A stretch of DNA of 64,000 nucleotides from assembly GCA_905369775.1 (NCBI GenBank), contig CAJPJR010000005.1, positions 1 to 64,000 on the forward strand, in the 5' to 3' direction. The notes under the pieces were generated by a model. That model was not told the DNA's origin and made no database searches. It was given only the letters and a program-made list of their open reading frames with translations. This document shows, in pieces, positions 40,679 through 49,770 of the stretch (positions within the stretch are counted from its first letter, which is position 1; the number at the start of each line of letters is the position of its first letter). Origin of the DNA: Prevotellaceae bacterium UBA1746. GTDB taxonomy: Bacteria > Bacteroidota > Bacteroidia > Bacteroidales > Bacteroidaceae. The translations under genes and the position numbers were made by a program.

Positions 40679-41623
40679 CTATTGCATTTTCACCTCGTCG
40701 ATCTTGACGATCCCGTTGACAATGGCGTAGATGGTGAGTCCGCTTACGGAATGGATGTCCAATTTGCGAGAGATATTTTTGCGGTGCGTGAGGATCGTGT
40801 TGATGGAAAGGAAAAGTTCGGCTGCAATTTCCTTGTTGGTCAAACCTTTGACGATGTAGGCAATGATTTCCCGTTCCCGTTCGGAGAGGGTATTGGCTTC
40901 GTCGGTGTTGCCCGGCGTGTAGGTCTTGTTGGCGATGCGCTCTTCGAGCAATTGCACCGCGGGGAAGAACAAGGCTTCCTCCATTTCGCAGTGCGCACGC
41001 AGGTCGGCTTCGCAGTTGTAGATGCTGAAGAGCACGTTGCAAAGCATGTCGCTCGAAGTTCCTTCGGCGGGAGTGTAGTATTTGATGATGATGTTTTTGA
41101 GTTCCTGCAGCTTCTTGTCCATGCCGTCATGGCTTTTGGAGTATTGCTGTATGCGAAACTCGGTGATGTTTTCTCCGGAGATGAGCCGATCGACGTAACC
41201 GAAGATCTGCCGATTCTCGTGTTCCATGTGCTTGCGCACCTCGTTCATGTATTCGTCGAAGAACTTCAAGATGAGGAATGCCACCTCGTTTTGTCGAGAG
41301 CAGTCGATGGCTTCGAGGAGTTTGCGCCGGATGTGCAGGAGTTGGAAGTCGAGGAAAAAGTCGTGGGCGGAACGTAAATGGCGCATGAGGGTGGGCATGT
41401 GGATTTTTTCCACATAGAATTGCGCGACAGAGGGTCCCTCTTTCATGATATTGGCCACGGCCAAGAAAGTGTTGGTGTCTACCTTCGACGCCTCGCACAC
41501 TTCTCTCACCGTGCGCTCGCCCACGCCGAGTTGGATACCGAACCGGCTGATCATTTGGAGCAGTGAGGGTTGCGAAGCGATGACGTCGCTCATTTTGTCT
41601 TGTCCTGTATAATTGATTCCCAT
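40679..41623 (-). CDS. Ric-like hemerythrin protein with LuxR-type DNA-binding domain
   Basis: The ATG at 41623 (MGINYTGQDK) gives 314 residues; a second ATG at 41593 is possible. Residues about 15-60 resemble the ScdA_N segment of Ric/YtfE (LLQMISRFGIQLGVGERTVR EVCEAS), but the signature Cys pair is replaced. A hemerythrin-like di-iron bundle follows, with metal-ligand candidates in HLRSAHDF, HMEHENRQ and HCEMEEALFF. The C-terminus (about 240-305) is a LuxR-type HTH: TLSEREREIIAYIVKGLTNK EIAAELFLSINTILTHRKNI. It may sense oxygen, NO or iron and regulate the divergent operon (inference). Long inverted arms lie between the two promoters. Confidence 0.85.
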   Translation of the reverse strand: MGINYTGQDKMSDVIASQPSLLQMISRFGIQLGVGERTVREVCEASKVDTNTFLAVANIMKEGPSVAQFYVEKIHMPTLMRHLRSAHDFFLDFQLLHIRRKLLEAIDCSRQNEVAFLILKFFDEYMNEVRKHMEHENRQIFGYVDRLISGENITEFRIQQYSKSHDGMDKKLQELKNIIIKYYTPAEGTSSDMLCNVLFSIYNCEADLRAHCEMEEALFFPAVQLLEERIANKTYTPGNTDEANTLSEREREIIAYIVKGLTNKEIAAELFLSINTILTHRKNISRKLDIHSVSGLTIYAIVNGIVKIDEVKMQ

Positions 41624-41988
41624 ATCGTAAGTGATCGAATAGTGGTTCGAATGCCGATCAGGCGGCGCAATGTGAGGCGTCGGTGACCGAGTTGCCGTTG
41701 CGTTCTCGTGGCGCCGTCGGGTGCACGGGAAGGGGTGTTGTGCAGACGAGCTTTTGCCGCCACGTCCGCGCATGTATTGCAGAAAGTGACGGGAGCAAAA
41801 GCCATTGGCAACTGTTCTGTCGGCAAAGATACGATTTTTTTGTGAGTCAATAATCACCACAAATGGGTATTCATTCTCCCGTTTTAAGAATTTAGAACGA
41901 TAAGAGGGAGACGAAATACCCACATTTGGTGATTGTTTCTCCGAGATGGAGTGTGTAATTTTGCAGGTGAAAATCAAAGTGAGACAAG
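41624..41988. promoter_or_regulatory. Divergent control region of regulator and porin operon
   Basis: It contains a leftward -7 box TATCTTTG (41831-41824) giving the regulator a leader of about 195 bases, a rightward promoter TTGT (41933-41936), 19 bases, TAATTTTG (41956-41963), and a large inverted repeat between them. Confidence 0.6.
41852..41934. promoter_or_regulatory. 29-bp inverted-repeat arms, candidate operator
   Basis: The left arm (41852-41880) and right arm (41906-41934) are inverted copies matching at about 24 of 29 positions. Shared cores are GGTGATT, AATACCCA and GGGAGA. They flank a 25-base AT-rich centre. The right arm ends at the -33 box of the porin promoter. The left arm covers the region upstream of the regulator's -7 box. 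Confidence 0.7.
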
Positions 41989-43455
41989 ATGAAAATCAAC
42001 GGATATGCGATGTCGCTCCTTTTGGGCATTGCGTTTACGAGTACAGCCGGCGCACAGTGTCCGATTAAGGATAGCATTATGGGTGTTGGCCGGAGTTTTG
42101 AAACTTATGATGCCCGTTCGACCGATCAGCGTGGGGAACGTCCCGATGCGATGACCGGTGCGACGGAACAACATCACGGCGCCGACGGGCAAGTAAATCC
42201 CGCCGGTGCGAAACTGTGTCCGATGGGCGGTGAATACGATGGTTTCCGTCGTTTCCGTCTCGGTGGTTACGGCGAAATGGTTTCCGCTTTCAAGGATTAC
42301 GGCATGAATCGTTTCTATGGTCATCCGGAAGGCAGTCCGAAAGAATCGCGTGCCACGATTTCTATCCCTCGCTTTGTTTTGGCCTTAGACTATAAGTTCT
42401 CGCCCAAATGGGTGCTCGGTGCCGAGATCGAATTCGAGTCCGGCGGTACGGGCACGGCTGTGGAACTGGAAAGATCTGAGAACGGCGAATATGAAACGGA
42501 GTTGGAGAAGGGTGGTGAAGTGGCCATTGAGCAATTTCACCTCACGCGCCTGATCCATCCTGCGTTTAATGTTCGTGTAGGTCACATGATTGTGCCGGTT
42601 GGGCTGACCAATGCGCACCACGAGCCGATGAACTTCTTCGGAACGGTGCGTCCGGAAGGCGAATCGTCGCTCATTCCCTGCACCTGGCACGAAACGGGCT
42701 TGGCCTTCTACGGCACCTTCGGGCAGAAAGCCGCACGTTTCAATTACCAAGCGATGGTGGTTTCCGGCTTGAATGCCAATGGATTCGACCGCAACAACTG
42801 GGTGCAGAAAGGCAAACAGGGTAAATTCGAAGAAGACCGTTTGCAGCATCCAGCTTTCGCGGCCCGACTGGATTGGACCGGTGTGCCGGGGTTGCGCGCC
42901 GGTGTCAGCTATTATTATTGCGACAACGCCGGTGGCAATGCCGATATTTCCACCGTTTACAATACGAAGTTCCCCGTTAATATCTTCACGGTGGACGCAC
43001 AGTATGTGCATCCCTATGTGATTGCCCGCGCCAACGTGCTGACCGGCAATGTCGGCAATGCCGGCGAACTGAGTCTGCGCAACGGCAAGCTCAACAAGCT
43101 GGCTCCCTACACGCGTCTGGTGCCGGTGGCCAAGCGGGCTGTGAGTTACGCCGGCGAAGTGGGCCTGAACTTGCGCAACATCATCGGTCGCGAGGATTTG
43201 CCCGAAATCATTCCCTTCGTTCGCTACGAATATTACAATGCACAGGAAGAGGGCGATAAGAGTCGCGCTTATATCTCAGTGATGGATCAGCGACTGAAAA
43301 CCTCGATGTGGGTGTTCGGTCTGAACTACCGCGTCGGCAACGGCATTGTGGTGAAGGCTGACTACACAACGCGACGCATCGGTGGCGGGCAGTTCAATTC
43401 TGAAAACGAATTTGCCCTCGGTGTGGCCTTCAATGCGTGGTTCCTCAATAAATAA
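41989..43455 (+). CDS. OprP-like outer-membrane porin, first gene of operon
   Basis: The product is 488 residues with a signal peptide (to about residue 23, TAGA). A polar linker of about 70 residues (DQRGERPDAMTGATEQHHGA) precedes a phosphate-selective-porin-like barrel with repeated short strands (FRRFRLGGYGEMVSAF, KFSPKWVLGAEIEFE, PAFNVRVGHMIVPVGLTN, ALGVAFNAWFLNK). It ends at the barrel's last strand. The linker could carry a metal or peptidoglycan contact but has no clear motif. The gene starts an operon with imelysin and dihaem oxidoreductase genes, so uptake of an iron species or a small anion is plausible. The promoter is 26 bases upstream. Confidence 0.82.
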   Translation: MKINGYAMSLLLGIAFTSTAGAQCPIKDSIMGVGRSFETYDARSTDQRGERPDAMTGATEQHHGADGQVNPAGAKLCPMGGEYDGFRRFRLGGYGEMVSAFKDYGMNRFYGHPEGSPKESRATISIPRFVLALDYKFSPKWVLGAEIEFESGGTGTAVELERSENGEYETELEKGGEVAIEQFHLTRLIHPAFNVRVGHMIVPVGLTNAHHEPMNFFGTVRPEGESSLIPCTWHETGLAFYGTFGQKAARFNYQAMVVSGLNANGFDRNNWVQKGKQGKFEEDRLQHPAFAARLDWTGVPGLRAGVSYYYCDNAGGNADISTVYNTKFPVNIFTVDAQYVHPYVIARANVLTGNVGNAGELSLRNGKLNKLAPYTRLVPVAKRAVSYAGEVGLNLRNIIGREDLPEIIPFVRYEYYNAQEEGDKSRAYISVMDQRLKTSMWVFGLNYRVGNGIVVKADYTTRRIGGGQFNSENEFALGVAFNAWFLNK

Positions 43456-43609
43456 GGAACGCATCGAACGCCCCTCCAACCTCCTGCACGTGTGCTTGCC
43501 GCGATGCGAAAGCGCGTAGGGAAATCCTCATTGCGCGTCCCGCACGCCTTGCAACATGCTGCTCCAAAACGAAAAAAGAAATATCCAAATACCCAACAAA
43601 CAACCTATT

Positions 43610-44830
43610 ATGAAAAAGTGTGTGTTCGCTCTTGCGCTCCTTCTTTCGGGCGCCGGTGTCCTCGCTTCCTGTGACAAGGATGAACCCAAGGTGGTAGAAA
43701 ACGTGGATCCTACCAACCTGGACTACAACTCCACGAACGCCGGAAACTGGACCAGCTATGCCGATCTCGTAGCCCGTTTGCTCGTCAACGACTCGAAGAC
43801 CCTGCTGCGTGCTTGGACCGAACAATACGAATCGGACTACGATTCGAAGGGTGAGCCCATATCTTACGCTCGTCTCTTCGAAGGCGAAACGCCTTACAAC
43901 AAGAGCGAAGACGGCACGCTCGCTGCGCGCACTCCTTATTTCAACACCCAACTCGATGCCATCGAGCAGATCATCGACGGTTGCGTTGAGATTTCGAGCG
44001 AAGTCGGCGAAAAGAAAATCGGCGACCCCCTCGAGAAGTTCAACAAGGGCAAGAAAACCGAAGCGCTCTACGCCGTGGAATCTTGGTACTCTTGGCACTC
44101 TCGCGACGACTACCAGAACAACATCCTCTCGATTCGCAATGCACTGCTTTGCTCGCGCGATGGTAAGTTCGACCACACCGCCGACGGCGTGTCGATCCTC
44201 AACTACGTAGCTGCGAAGGGCAACCACCAGCTCACGCAAAAGGTTTACAAGGCTGTGCTCGCTGCCGCCGATGCCATCAAAGCCATCCCTCAACCTTTCC
44301 GCAACAACATCAACAGCAAGGAAGCCCTTGCCGCTCAAGAAGCTTGCGGTGAACTCAGCGAAGTGCTCGACAAGGAACTCAAGCCCTGGCTGCGTGACAA
44401 TGCCGATGAGGAGGCCTACAAGAAGATCATCAAGAAGTATGTGGACAACGTTGTGCTTCCCACTTACGCTGATCTCGTGACGAAGAACGAAGCCTTGCTC
44501 AAGGCCGTCGAAGCACTGCGTGCAAAACCCAGCAACGAAGCCTTCAAGGCTGCAGCTGATGCATGGCTCGATGCACGTGCTCCCTGGGAAACGAGTGAAG
44601 CCTTCCTTTTCGGTCCGGTTGCGAAGTTCAATCTCGACCCTAACATGGACTCTTGGCCCCTCGACCAGGTACACATTGTCAACATCCTCAAGACCGGCGA
44701 TTACTCTCAGCTGAACTGGAACCCCGGTCAGTCGGAGGACGCCATCCAGACGGCACAGAATGTACGTGGTTACCACACGCTCGAATACTTGCTCTTCAAG
44801 GACGGCAAACCCCGTACGGTGAAGAAGTAA
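43610..44830 (+). CDS. Imelysin-family (M75) lipoprotein
   Basis: The ATG at 43610 gives 406 residues with lipoprotein signal MKKCVFALALLLSGAGVLAS C (lipid Cys 21). Imelysin proteins are periplasmic or surface iron-regulated lipoproteins with two helical bundles. The family signature GxHxxE is seen near the C-terminus as RGYHTLEYLLFKDG (about 387-400). The helical body (EACGELSEVLDKELKPWLRD and similar) matches. Members act in iron uptake beside EfeB-type or dihaem proteins. An upstream in-frame ATG at 43556 would precede the signal peptide and is disfavoured. The downstream dihaem gene follows after a stem-loop. Confidence 0.9.
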   Translation: MKKCVFALALLLSGAGVLASCDKDEPKVVENVDPTNLDYNSTNAGNWTSYADLVARLLVNDSKTLLRAWTEQYESDYDSKGEPISYARLFEGETPYNKSEDGTLAARTPYFNTQLDAIEQIIDGCVEISSEVGEKKIGDPLEKFNKGKKTEALYAVESWYSWHSRDDYQNNILSIRNALLCSRDGKFDHTADGVSILNYVAAKGNHQLTQKVYKAVLAAADAIKAIPQPFRNNINSKEALAAQEACGELSEVLDKELKPWLRDNADEEAYKKIIKKYVDNVVLPTYADLVTKNEALLKAVEALRAKPSNEAFKAAADAWLDARAPWETSEAFLFGPVAKFNLDPNMDSWPLDQVHIVNILKTGDYSQLNWNPGQSEDAIQTAQNVRGYHTLEYLLFKDGKPRTVKK

Positions 44831-44923
44831 TTCCGAATCCCGTTTCCTTGACGCATATCGGGCCACGCTCTTTCTCGTGTAGAAATACGTGAGTCACATT
44901 ATGTTTCAAAGAACGCTCCTTTC

Positions 44924-44954
44924 GGAGGGTGCAACCGCACGGGTTGCGCCCTCC
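44924..44954 (+). terminator. Stem-loop inside the operon, probably an attenuator or partial terminator
   Basis: GGAGGGTGCAACC (44924-44936) pairs with GGGTTGCGCCCTCC (44941-44954) around GCAC. No run of T follows directly, so read-through to the dihaem gene is likely. Confidence 0.6.
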
Positions 44955-45067
44955 CTTCTGCATTTTAAGTCTATCCGTGCGAAATTCGATGGAAACGTGG
45001 CGAAAAACGGGCTGCGCCGCAGCGTGCACTCGATTTTTTACCTCGACTGTTGAACAGACGAACAGAT

Positions 45068-46516
45068 ATGAACAAAATTCTTACTTCCTCTTTCCTCCTT
45101 TTGGGCGCACTTTCGCTGCTCAGTTGCGAGAACGACGACCTCCAAGTGACCGAAACCGAAGTCCCCACCGGTTTTGCCCCCTCGGCCGGCATTTCGACGG
45201 TCTACATGAGTTCGTCACTGGCTTACGACCAGAGTTCGCCTTGGGTGACGGGCCAATTGGCACGCCGCTTCCAAGAGGGCGACGGCCTCTATGACGACCC
45301 GCGTTCGTCGGCCGACGGTCTCGGTCCCGTCTACGCGGGATACGCTTGCGGTAGTTGTCACCGCAATGCCGGCCGTACCGTGCCGGCGGTGTGGACCAAA
45401 CGCAAAGACGGCGCTTACGGTTCGGGCGACTACGGTTTCTCGGCCATGTTGTGCTACATCACGCGCCGCAATGGTGCCTTCTTCCAAAATTATGGCCGTG
45501 TGCTGCACGACCAAAGCATTTACGGCGTCGACGCCGAAGGCAAGGTCAAAGTAACTTGGCGCTACGAAAAAGGCACCTTCCCCGACGGCGAACCCTACGA
45601 ACTCGCTGCCCCATCCTACACCATCACCGATTGGTACAAACCCGGTCCCGACGGCAAACCGATACGTCCGGAAGATCTCTACATCAGCGTGCGTATTCCG
45701 TTGCGCCACGTCGGCATGGGACAGATGATGGCGCTCGACCGCAAAGAAATCGAAGACTTGGCGCGCAAGAGCAACTATCCCGAATACGGCATCTCCGGTC
45801 GCGCTAACTACATCTTCGAGCGCGGCAAATATCAACTCGGACTTTCGGGCAACAAGGCGCAGCACGCCGACCTCACCGTGGAACTCGGCTTCTCGAGCGA
45901 CATGGGTGTGACCAACAGCCGCTATCCCGAGGAAATTTCTGAAGGACAATCGCAGATTGCGCAGGCGAGTGCGATGGGACTGGCCTATCACGGGCTCGAA
46001 GTCTCCACCGAAGACATGGAGAACGTCGATCTCTACCTGCACACCCTCGGTGTGCCGGCACGCCGCAACGTGAACGACCCCGAAGTGAAGCGCGGCGAAC
46101 AAATGTTCTACCAAGCCAAGTGTCACCTGTGCCACGTCACCACTTTGCACACCCGTCCGCGCGGTGCCACCTTGTTGGCCGGCACCGAATTGCCCTGGCT
46201 CGGCAACCAGACCATTCACCCCTATTCTGATTATCTGCTGCACGACATGGGCAGTGAGATCATGGGCGTGGGTCTCAACGACCACTATGTGAGCGGTTTG
46301 GCCCGCGGTTGCGAATGGCGCACCACGCCGTTGTGGGGCATCGGCCTGCAAGAGAAGGTAGACGGACACACCTATTTCTTGCACGACGGCCGTGCGCGCA
46401 ATTTCACCGAGGCCATCCTTTGGCACGGCGGCGAAGGCGAAGCTTCCAAGCGTCTTTTCATGAAGATGCCGAAGAAAGATCGCCAAGCCTTGATCAAGTT
46501 CCTCGAATCGCTCTGA
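45068..46516 (+). CDS. Di-haem oxidoreductase (DHOR) lipoprotein
   Basis: The ATG at 45068 gives 482 residues with signal MNKILTSSFLLLGALSLLSC (lipid Cys 20). It belongs to the COG3488 thiol-oxidoreductase-like family of dihaem proteins. Two c-type haem sites are visible, CGSCH near residue 97 (YACGSCHRNAGR) and CHLCH near 353 (AKCHLCHVTTLHTRP). Other conserved stretches are SSADGLGPVYAG and PEDLYISVRIPLRHVGMGQM. In proteobacteria and Bacteroidetes such proteins pair with imelysin in iron acquisition. The haems must be attached by the CcsBA-type system encoded at 49748. The first 17 bases of the gene are identical to those of the cytochrome gene at 47832. Confidence 0.9.
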   Translation: MNKILTSSFLLLGALSLLSCENDDLQVTETEVPTGFAPSAGISTVYMSSSLAYDQSSPWVTGQLARRFQEGDGLYDDPRSSADGLGPVYAGYACGSCHRNAGRTVPAVWTKRKDGAYGSGDYGFSAMLCYITRRNGAFFQNYGRVLHDQSIYGVDAEGKVKVTWRYEKGTFPDGEPYELAAPSYTITDWYKPGPDGKPIRPEDLYISVRIPLRHVGMGQMMALDRKEIEDLARKSNYPEYGISGRANYIFERGKYQLGLSGNKAQHADLTVELGFSSDMGVTNSRYPEEISEGQSQIAQASAMGLAYHGLEVSTEDMENVDLYLHTLGVPARRNVNDPEVKRGEQMFYQAKCHLCHVTTLHTRPRGATLLAGTELPWLGNQTIHPYSDYLLHDMGSEIMGVGLNDHYVSGLARGCEWRTTPLWGIGLQEKVDGHTYFLHDGRARNFTEAILWHGGEGEASKRLFMKMPKKDRQALIKFLESL

Positions 46517-46586
46517 TCCGTTCCCTTTTCTCCCCTCCCATTTCACAATTCGACTTTTTGTCACAACAAGACAACCCCATATCACA

Positions 46587-47807
46587 ATGAAACATCTCAT
46601 TGCTTTTGCCCTTTCCGCCTGTGCGCTGCTCCCTCTCCACGCCCAGGACGAAGCCACCGCCAACGGTGTGGTGAGCATCGACGACAACCGAGCGCTCACC
46701 GTGCGCAGCAACAACGGCAGCTTCGAGTTCAAGCCCTACCTCATGGTGCAAACTCACGGTGCCTTCAATTGGTATGACGATGAAGGGCTGGACAAGGCCT
46801 ACAATCAAGACAATGTGGCCAACTCCGGCTTCGCCATGCCTTATGCCGTGCTCGGTTTCACCGGCAAGGCCTACGACAAAGTGACCTACAACCTCTCGAT
46901 CAATGCCGCCGCCAGCGGTGCCAACGTGTTGCAGCAGGCGTGGTTCGACGTCAAGGTGAACAACGGCTTCGGTCTCCGCGCCGGTAAGTTCAAGACGCCG
47001 TTTGCCCACGCCTATCTCACCACCCTCGGCGAGACGCTTCTCCCCATGCTGCCCACTTCGCTCACGGCTCCCGTCATTTTGCCCCATTCTCTCAATGCCG
47101 TCACCCCTTCGATGGCCACGGGCTTCGACCTCGGTGTCGAGGCACACGGTTTGTTTGCCGTGGGCAAGGAAAGTAAGTTGGGCTACCAGTTGGGCGTTTT
47201 CAATGGCACCGGCTCCGGCACGAATGCTGCCACGAAGACCTTCTCCGACGATTGGCACATTCCCTCGTTGCTCTACGCCGGTCGCCTCACTTATCAGCCT
47301 TGGGGCGTGATGCCCGCCACGCAGGGAAGTCCGAAACTGCTCAATGCGCAAAAAATGCTCGTCGGCCTCAGCGGAAGCCTCAATGTAGAGAGCGAAAACG
47401 AGAGCACCAACGACTCGCGCTTCGGTTTTGAATTCGCCATGCTCTACCATCGTTGGTATTTCGCCGCCGAAGGTTACGCCATGCACATGGGTTTCACCAA
47501 ACGCATGAAGCTCAATGACAAATTCAACTTCTACGGTGGTTATGCACAGGTGGGTTATTTCGCCACGCCCCAGTTGCAGCTCGCCGCGCGCTATGATTTC
47601 TTCGATCGCAACGGCAGCAACCTCGACGGTACGCTCAACTCGCCCGCGCTCGGCTTCAACTATTTCTTCCCCGGCACGGGGCTGAAGCTCTCGGCCATGT
47701 ATCAGTACACCGGTCGCTGGAAGCACAAGACCCAGCTCGATCGTGACAACGACGACCTCGGCATTGCCACACACAGTGCCCGTTTGCAATTGCAATACTC
47801 CTTCTAA
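46587..47807 (+). CDS. OprO/OprP-like outer-membrane porin
   Basis: The product is 406 residues with a signal peptide ending near LHAQ. The barrel strands include LTVRSNNGSFEFKPYLMVQT HGAFN, VTYNLSINAAASGANVLQQAWF, FGLRAGKFKTPFAHAY (a typical phosphate-porin strand pair) and a final strand THSARLQLQYSF with terminal Phe. Relatives form trimers specific for phosphate or pyrophosphate, but the Bacteroidetes members are often just called porins. It lies inside the iron/cytochrome operon between the dihaem protein (70-base gap) and the cytochrome lipoprotein, so its cargo is unknown but may be related. It is a different protein from the OprP-like product at 41989. Confidence 0.83.
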   Translation: MKHLIAFALSACALLPLHAQDEATANGVVSIDDNRALTVRSNNGSFEFKPYLMVQTHGAFNWYDDEGLDKAYNQDNVANSGFAMPYAVLGFTGKAYDKVTYNLSINAAASGANVLQQAWFDVKVNNGFGLRAGKFKTPFAHAYLTTLGETLLPMLPTSLTAPVILPHSLNAVTPSMATGFDLGVEAHGLFAVGKESKLGYQLGVFNGTGSGTNAATKTFSDDWHIPSLLYAGRLTYQPWGVMPATQGSPKLLNAQKMLVGLSGSLNVESENESTNDSRFGFEFAMLYHRWYFAAEGYAMHMGFTKRMKLNDKFNFYGGYAQVGYFATPQLQLAARYDFFDRNGSNLDGTLNSPALGFNYFFPGTGLKLSAMYQYTGRWKHKTQLDRDNDDLGIATHSARLQLQYSF

Positions 47808-47831
47808 CGAACGCTCTTTCCTCATTTGGAC

Positions 47832-48572
47832 ATGAACAAAATTCTTACGTTTTTGTGGTGTTGCGCCGCTTTGCTCCTGGCCTCGTGCGACTCGGGCAAC
47901 ATTCACGAAGAAACGGCGACCACCACCCGCGAAGGACTCACCGTGCGGATGACCGGACGGCTCCGCGGTGCCGAAAGTTGGAGTGATCGTTACCAAGTGG
48001 TGCTCGCCGCCTTTGCCGACGGGAGCGACTACACGCTGGTGCAGAAAGAAATCCCCTCGCAGTTGATCGACGGCGACTCGGTGAATCTCGTGCTCAGCGG
48101 CGTACCCTCCGAAGCCAATCGGGTGCAGCTCTGTGTCGTAGACCGTGTGCGCGAGCGCGTCGCCACTTTCTCCGATCTCAAACTCACCCCCAAAATGTTT
48201 GAGCGCACGCGCGACACGCTGCGCTTCGACGTCGGCCGCTCCAATGTGGGCATGTATGCCGTGGTTGAGGACCATCTCTTCGACAACCTCTGCAGCAAGT
48301 GCCACGGCACCAACGGTCACGCCGCGGCTGGCATGGATCTGCGCAAAGGCCACGCTTATGCAGCCACGGTGGGCGTCGCCTCGCGTCTCAACCCTGAGGC
48401 GCAACGCATCGTGCCCGGACAGGCCGACAACAGTTGGCTGGTGCGCGTGCTCACCGAAGGCAACGAAGGGCTCACCCACTACAAAGACCACACGCTCATC
48501 CTCAACAATGAGCGCGACAGCAAGTATTTCACGCTCCTCAAAGACTGGATCAACGCCGGAGCGAAACCTTAA
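47832..48572 (+). CDS. Mono-haem c-type cytochrome lipoprotein
   Basis: The ATG at 47832 gives 246 residues with signal MNKILTFLWCCAALLLASC (lipid Cys 19). A beta-rich N-terminal part (TREGLTVRMTGRLRGAESWS, about 33-120) precedes one haem-binding site, CSKCHG in FDNLCSKCHGTNGHAAAGMD (about residues 153-173). A Met that could act as second axial ligand lies in the same loop. The rest is a short cytochrome-like domain (LRKGHAYAATVGVASRLNPE, DSKYFTLLKDWINAGA). It may pass electrons to the dihaem protein two genes upstream (inference). It is the last gene of the operon before a terminator at 48585. Confidence 0.85.
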   Translation: MNKILTFLWCCAALLLASCDSGNIHEETATTTREGLTVRMTGRLRGAESWSDRYQVVLAAFADGSDYTLVQKEIPSQLIDGDSVNLVLSGVPSEANRVQLCVVDRVRERVATFSDLKLTPKMFERTRDTLRFDVGRSNVGMYAVVEDHLFDNLCSKCHGTNGHAAAGMDLRKGHAYAATVGVASRLNPEAQRIVPGQADNSWLVRVLTEGNEGLTHYKDHTLILNNERDSKYFTLLKDWINAGAKP

Positions 48573-48584
48573 TTCCACGATAAA

Positions 48585-48620
48585 GCGAGAAGGCAGCTTG
48601 CCTTCTCGCGTCGTGTCTTT
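48585..48620 (+). terminator. Terminator of the porin-imelysin-cytochrome operon
   Basis: GCGAGAAGGC (48585-48594) pairs perfectly with GCCTTCTCGC (48600-48609) around AGCTT, with a T-containing tract after it. Confidence 0.65.
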
Positions 48621-48627
48621 CTAAACA

Positions 48628-49770
48628 ATGGACTTTTTGAAAAAAAACTGGGAAGAAATCGGTGTTTCTTCCGCGCTTTCTTCTTATATCTCCCCATCCG
48701 GACCAAGCGAGTACCACGTTCAGTTTCATGTGAAGCCGCGCAACGATGGTTTTGTCCAGCAATATGAGCGTTTGCTCCACGCCTTGCGGCTGGTGTGCGC
48801 CGAGTTGCTGCCCGCCGATGCCCGTCCGGTGTTGAAACGCTATTATTTGAGCGACGCCACCAACCAGGCTCCGCTCATGCAACCCGATGGCTCGTGCACC
48901 GTCTCGGTCATCCAGCAACCTCCGCTCGACGGTTCGAAAGTGAGTCTGTGGGTCTATTTCCTCGCAGGTGCCGACGTGCAATGCCACGACGGCGTGACCA
49001 CGGTGGACCACGGCGGCTATCGCCATTTTTGGCACATGGGCATGGAAAGCCCCAGCGGCGATTCGGCCGCACAAACCGAGCAACTCCTCAGCGGCTACGA
49101 AGCCGAACTCACCGCATCGGGGTTGAATCTCGCCGACGACTGTGTGCGCACCTGGTTTTTCGTGCGCGATGTCGACACCAACTACGCCGGACTGGTCAAA
49201 GCGCGCCTCGACAATTTCCTTCGTGTGGGATTGACCCCCGAAACGCACTACATATCTTCGACCGGCATCGGTGGTTTGCCTGCCGACACGCATGCGCTCG
49301 TACAACTCGGCGGTTATGCCGTGAAAGGTCTCGCGCCCGGTCAGCAGCGCTACCTCTATGCGCTCACTCACCTCAACCCCACCATCGAATATGGGGTGAC
49401 CTTCGAGCGCGGCACTGTGGTGGAATATGGCGATCGCGCACAAGCCTTCATCAGCGGCACCGCTTCGATCGACAACAAGGGGCGTGTGGTGCATGTCGGC
49501 GACATCGTGCGCCAAACCCACCGCATGTGGGAGAACGTCGACGCCCTTTTGGCTGAAGCCGACATGAATCTGACCGACCATGCGGCGCAAATCACGGTCT
49601 ATCTTCGCGACACCGCCGACTATGTCACCGTGCGCGATCTCTTCTCCGCTCGTTTCCCCCACGTTCCCACCATTATCACCCTCGCCCCCGTGTGCCGTCC
49701 CGAATGGCTCATCGAAATGGAGTGCATCGCCGTAGCCGATCGCCACAATGAAACCTACCGTCCCTTCTAA
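48628..49770 (+). CDS. Rid (YjgF/RidA) superfamily protein, two-domain form
   Basis: The product is 380 residues, cytoplasmic, with no signal. The C-terminal half has Rid-type features (AQAFISGTASIDNKGRVVHV GDIVRQTHRM, LLAEADMNLTDHAAQITVYL, PTIITLAPVCRPEWLIEMEC), like the long Rid and chorismatase-like proteins. The N-terminal half is less obviously related. Such proteins may deaminate reactive enamines or hydrolyse chorismate-like substrates. In other Bacteroidales a protein like this is found next to the cytochrome c assembly genes, and here its end overlaps the ccsBA start by 23 bases. The substrate is unknown. Confidence 0.75.
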   Translation: MDFLKKNWEEIGVSSALSSYISPSGPSEYHVQFHVKPRNDGFVQQYERLLHALRLVCAELLPADARPVLKRYYLSDATNQAPLMQPDGSCTVSVIQQPPLDGSKVSLWVYFLAGADVQCHDGVTTVDHGGYRHFWHMGMESPSGDSAAQTEQLLSGYEAELTASGLNLADDCVRTWFFVRDVDTNYAGLVKARLDNFLRVGLTPETHYISSTGIGGLPADTHALVQLGGYAVKGLAPGQQRYLYALTHLNPTIEYGVTFERGTVVEYGDRAQAFISGTASIDNKGRVVHVGDIVRQTHRMWENVDALLAEADMNLTDHAAQITVYLRDTADYVTVRDLFSARFPHVPTIITLAPVCRPEWLIEMECIAVADRHNETYRPF

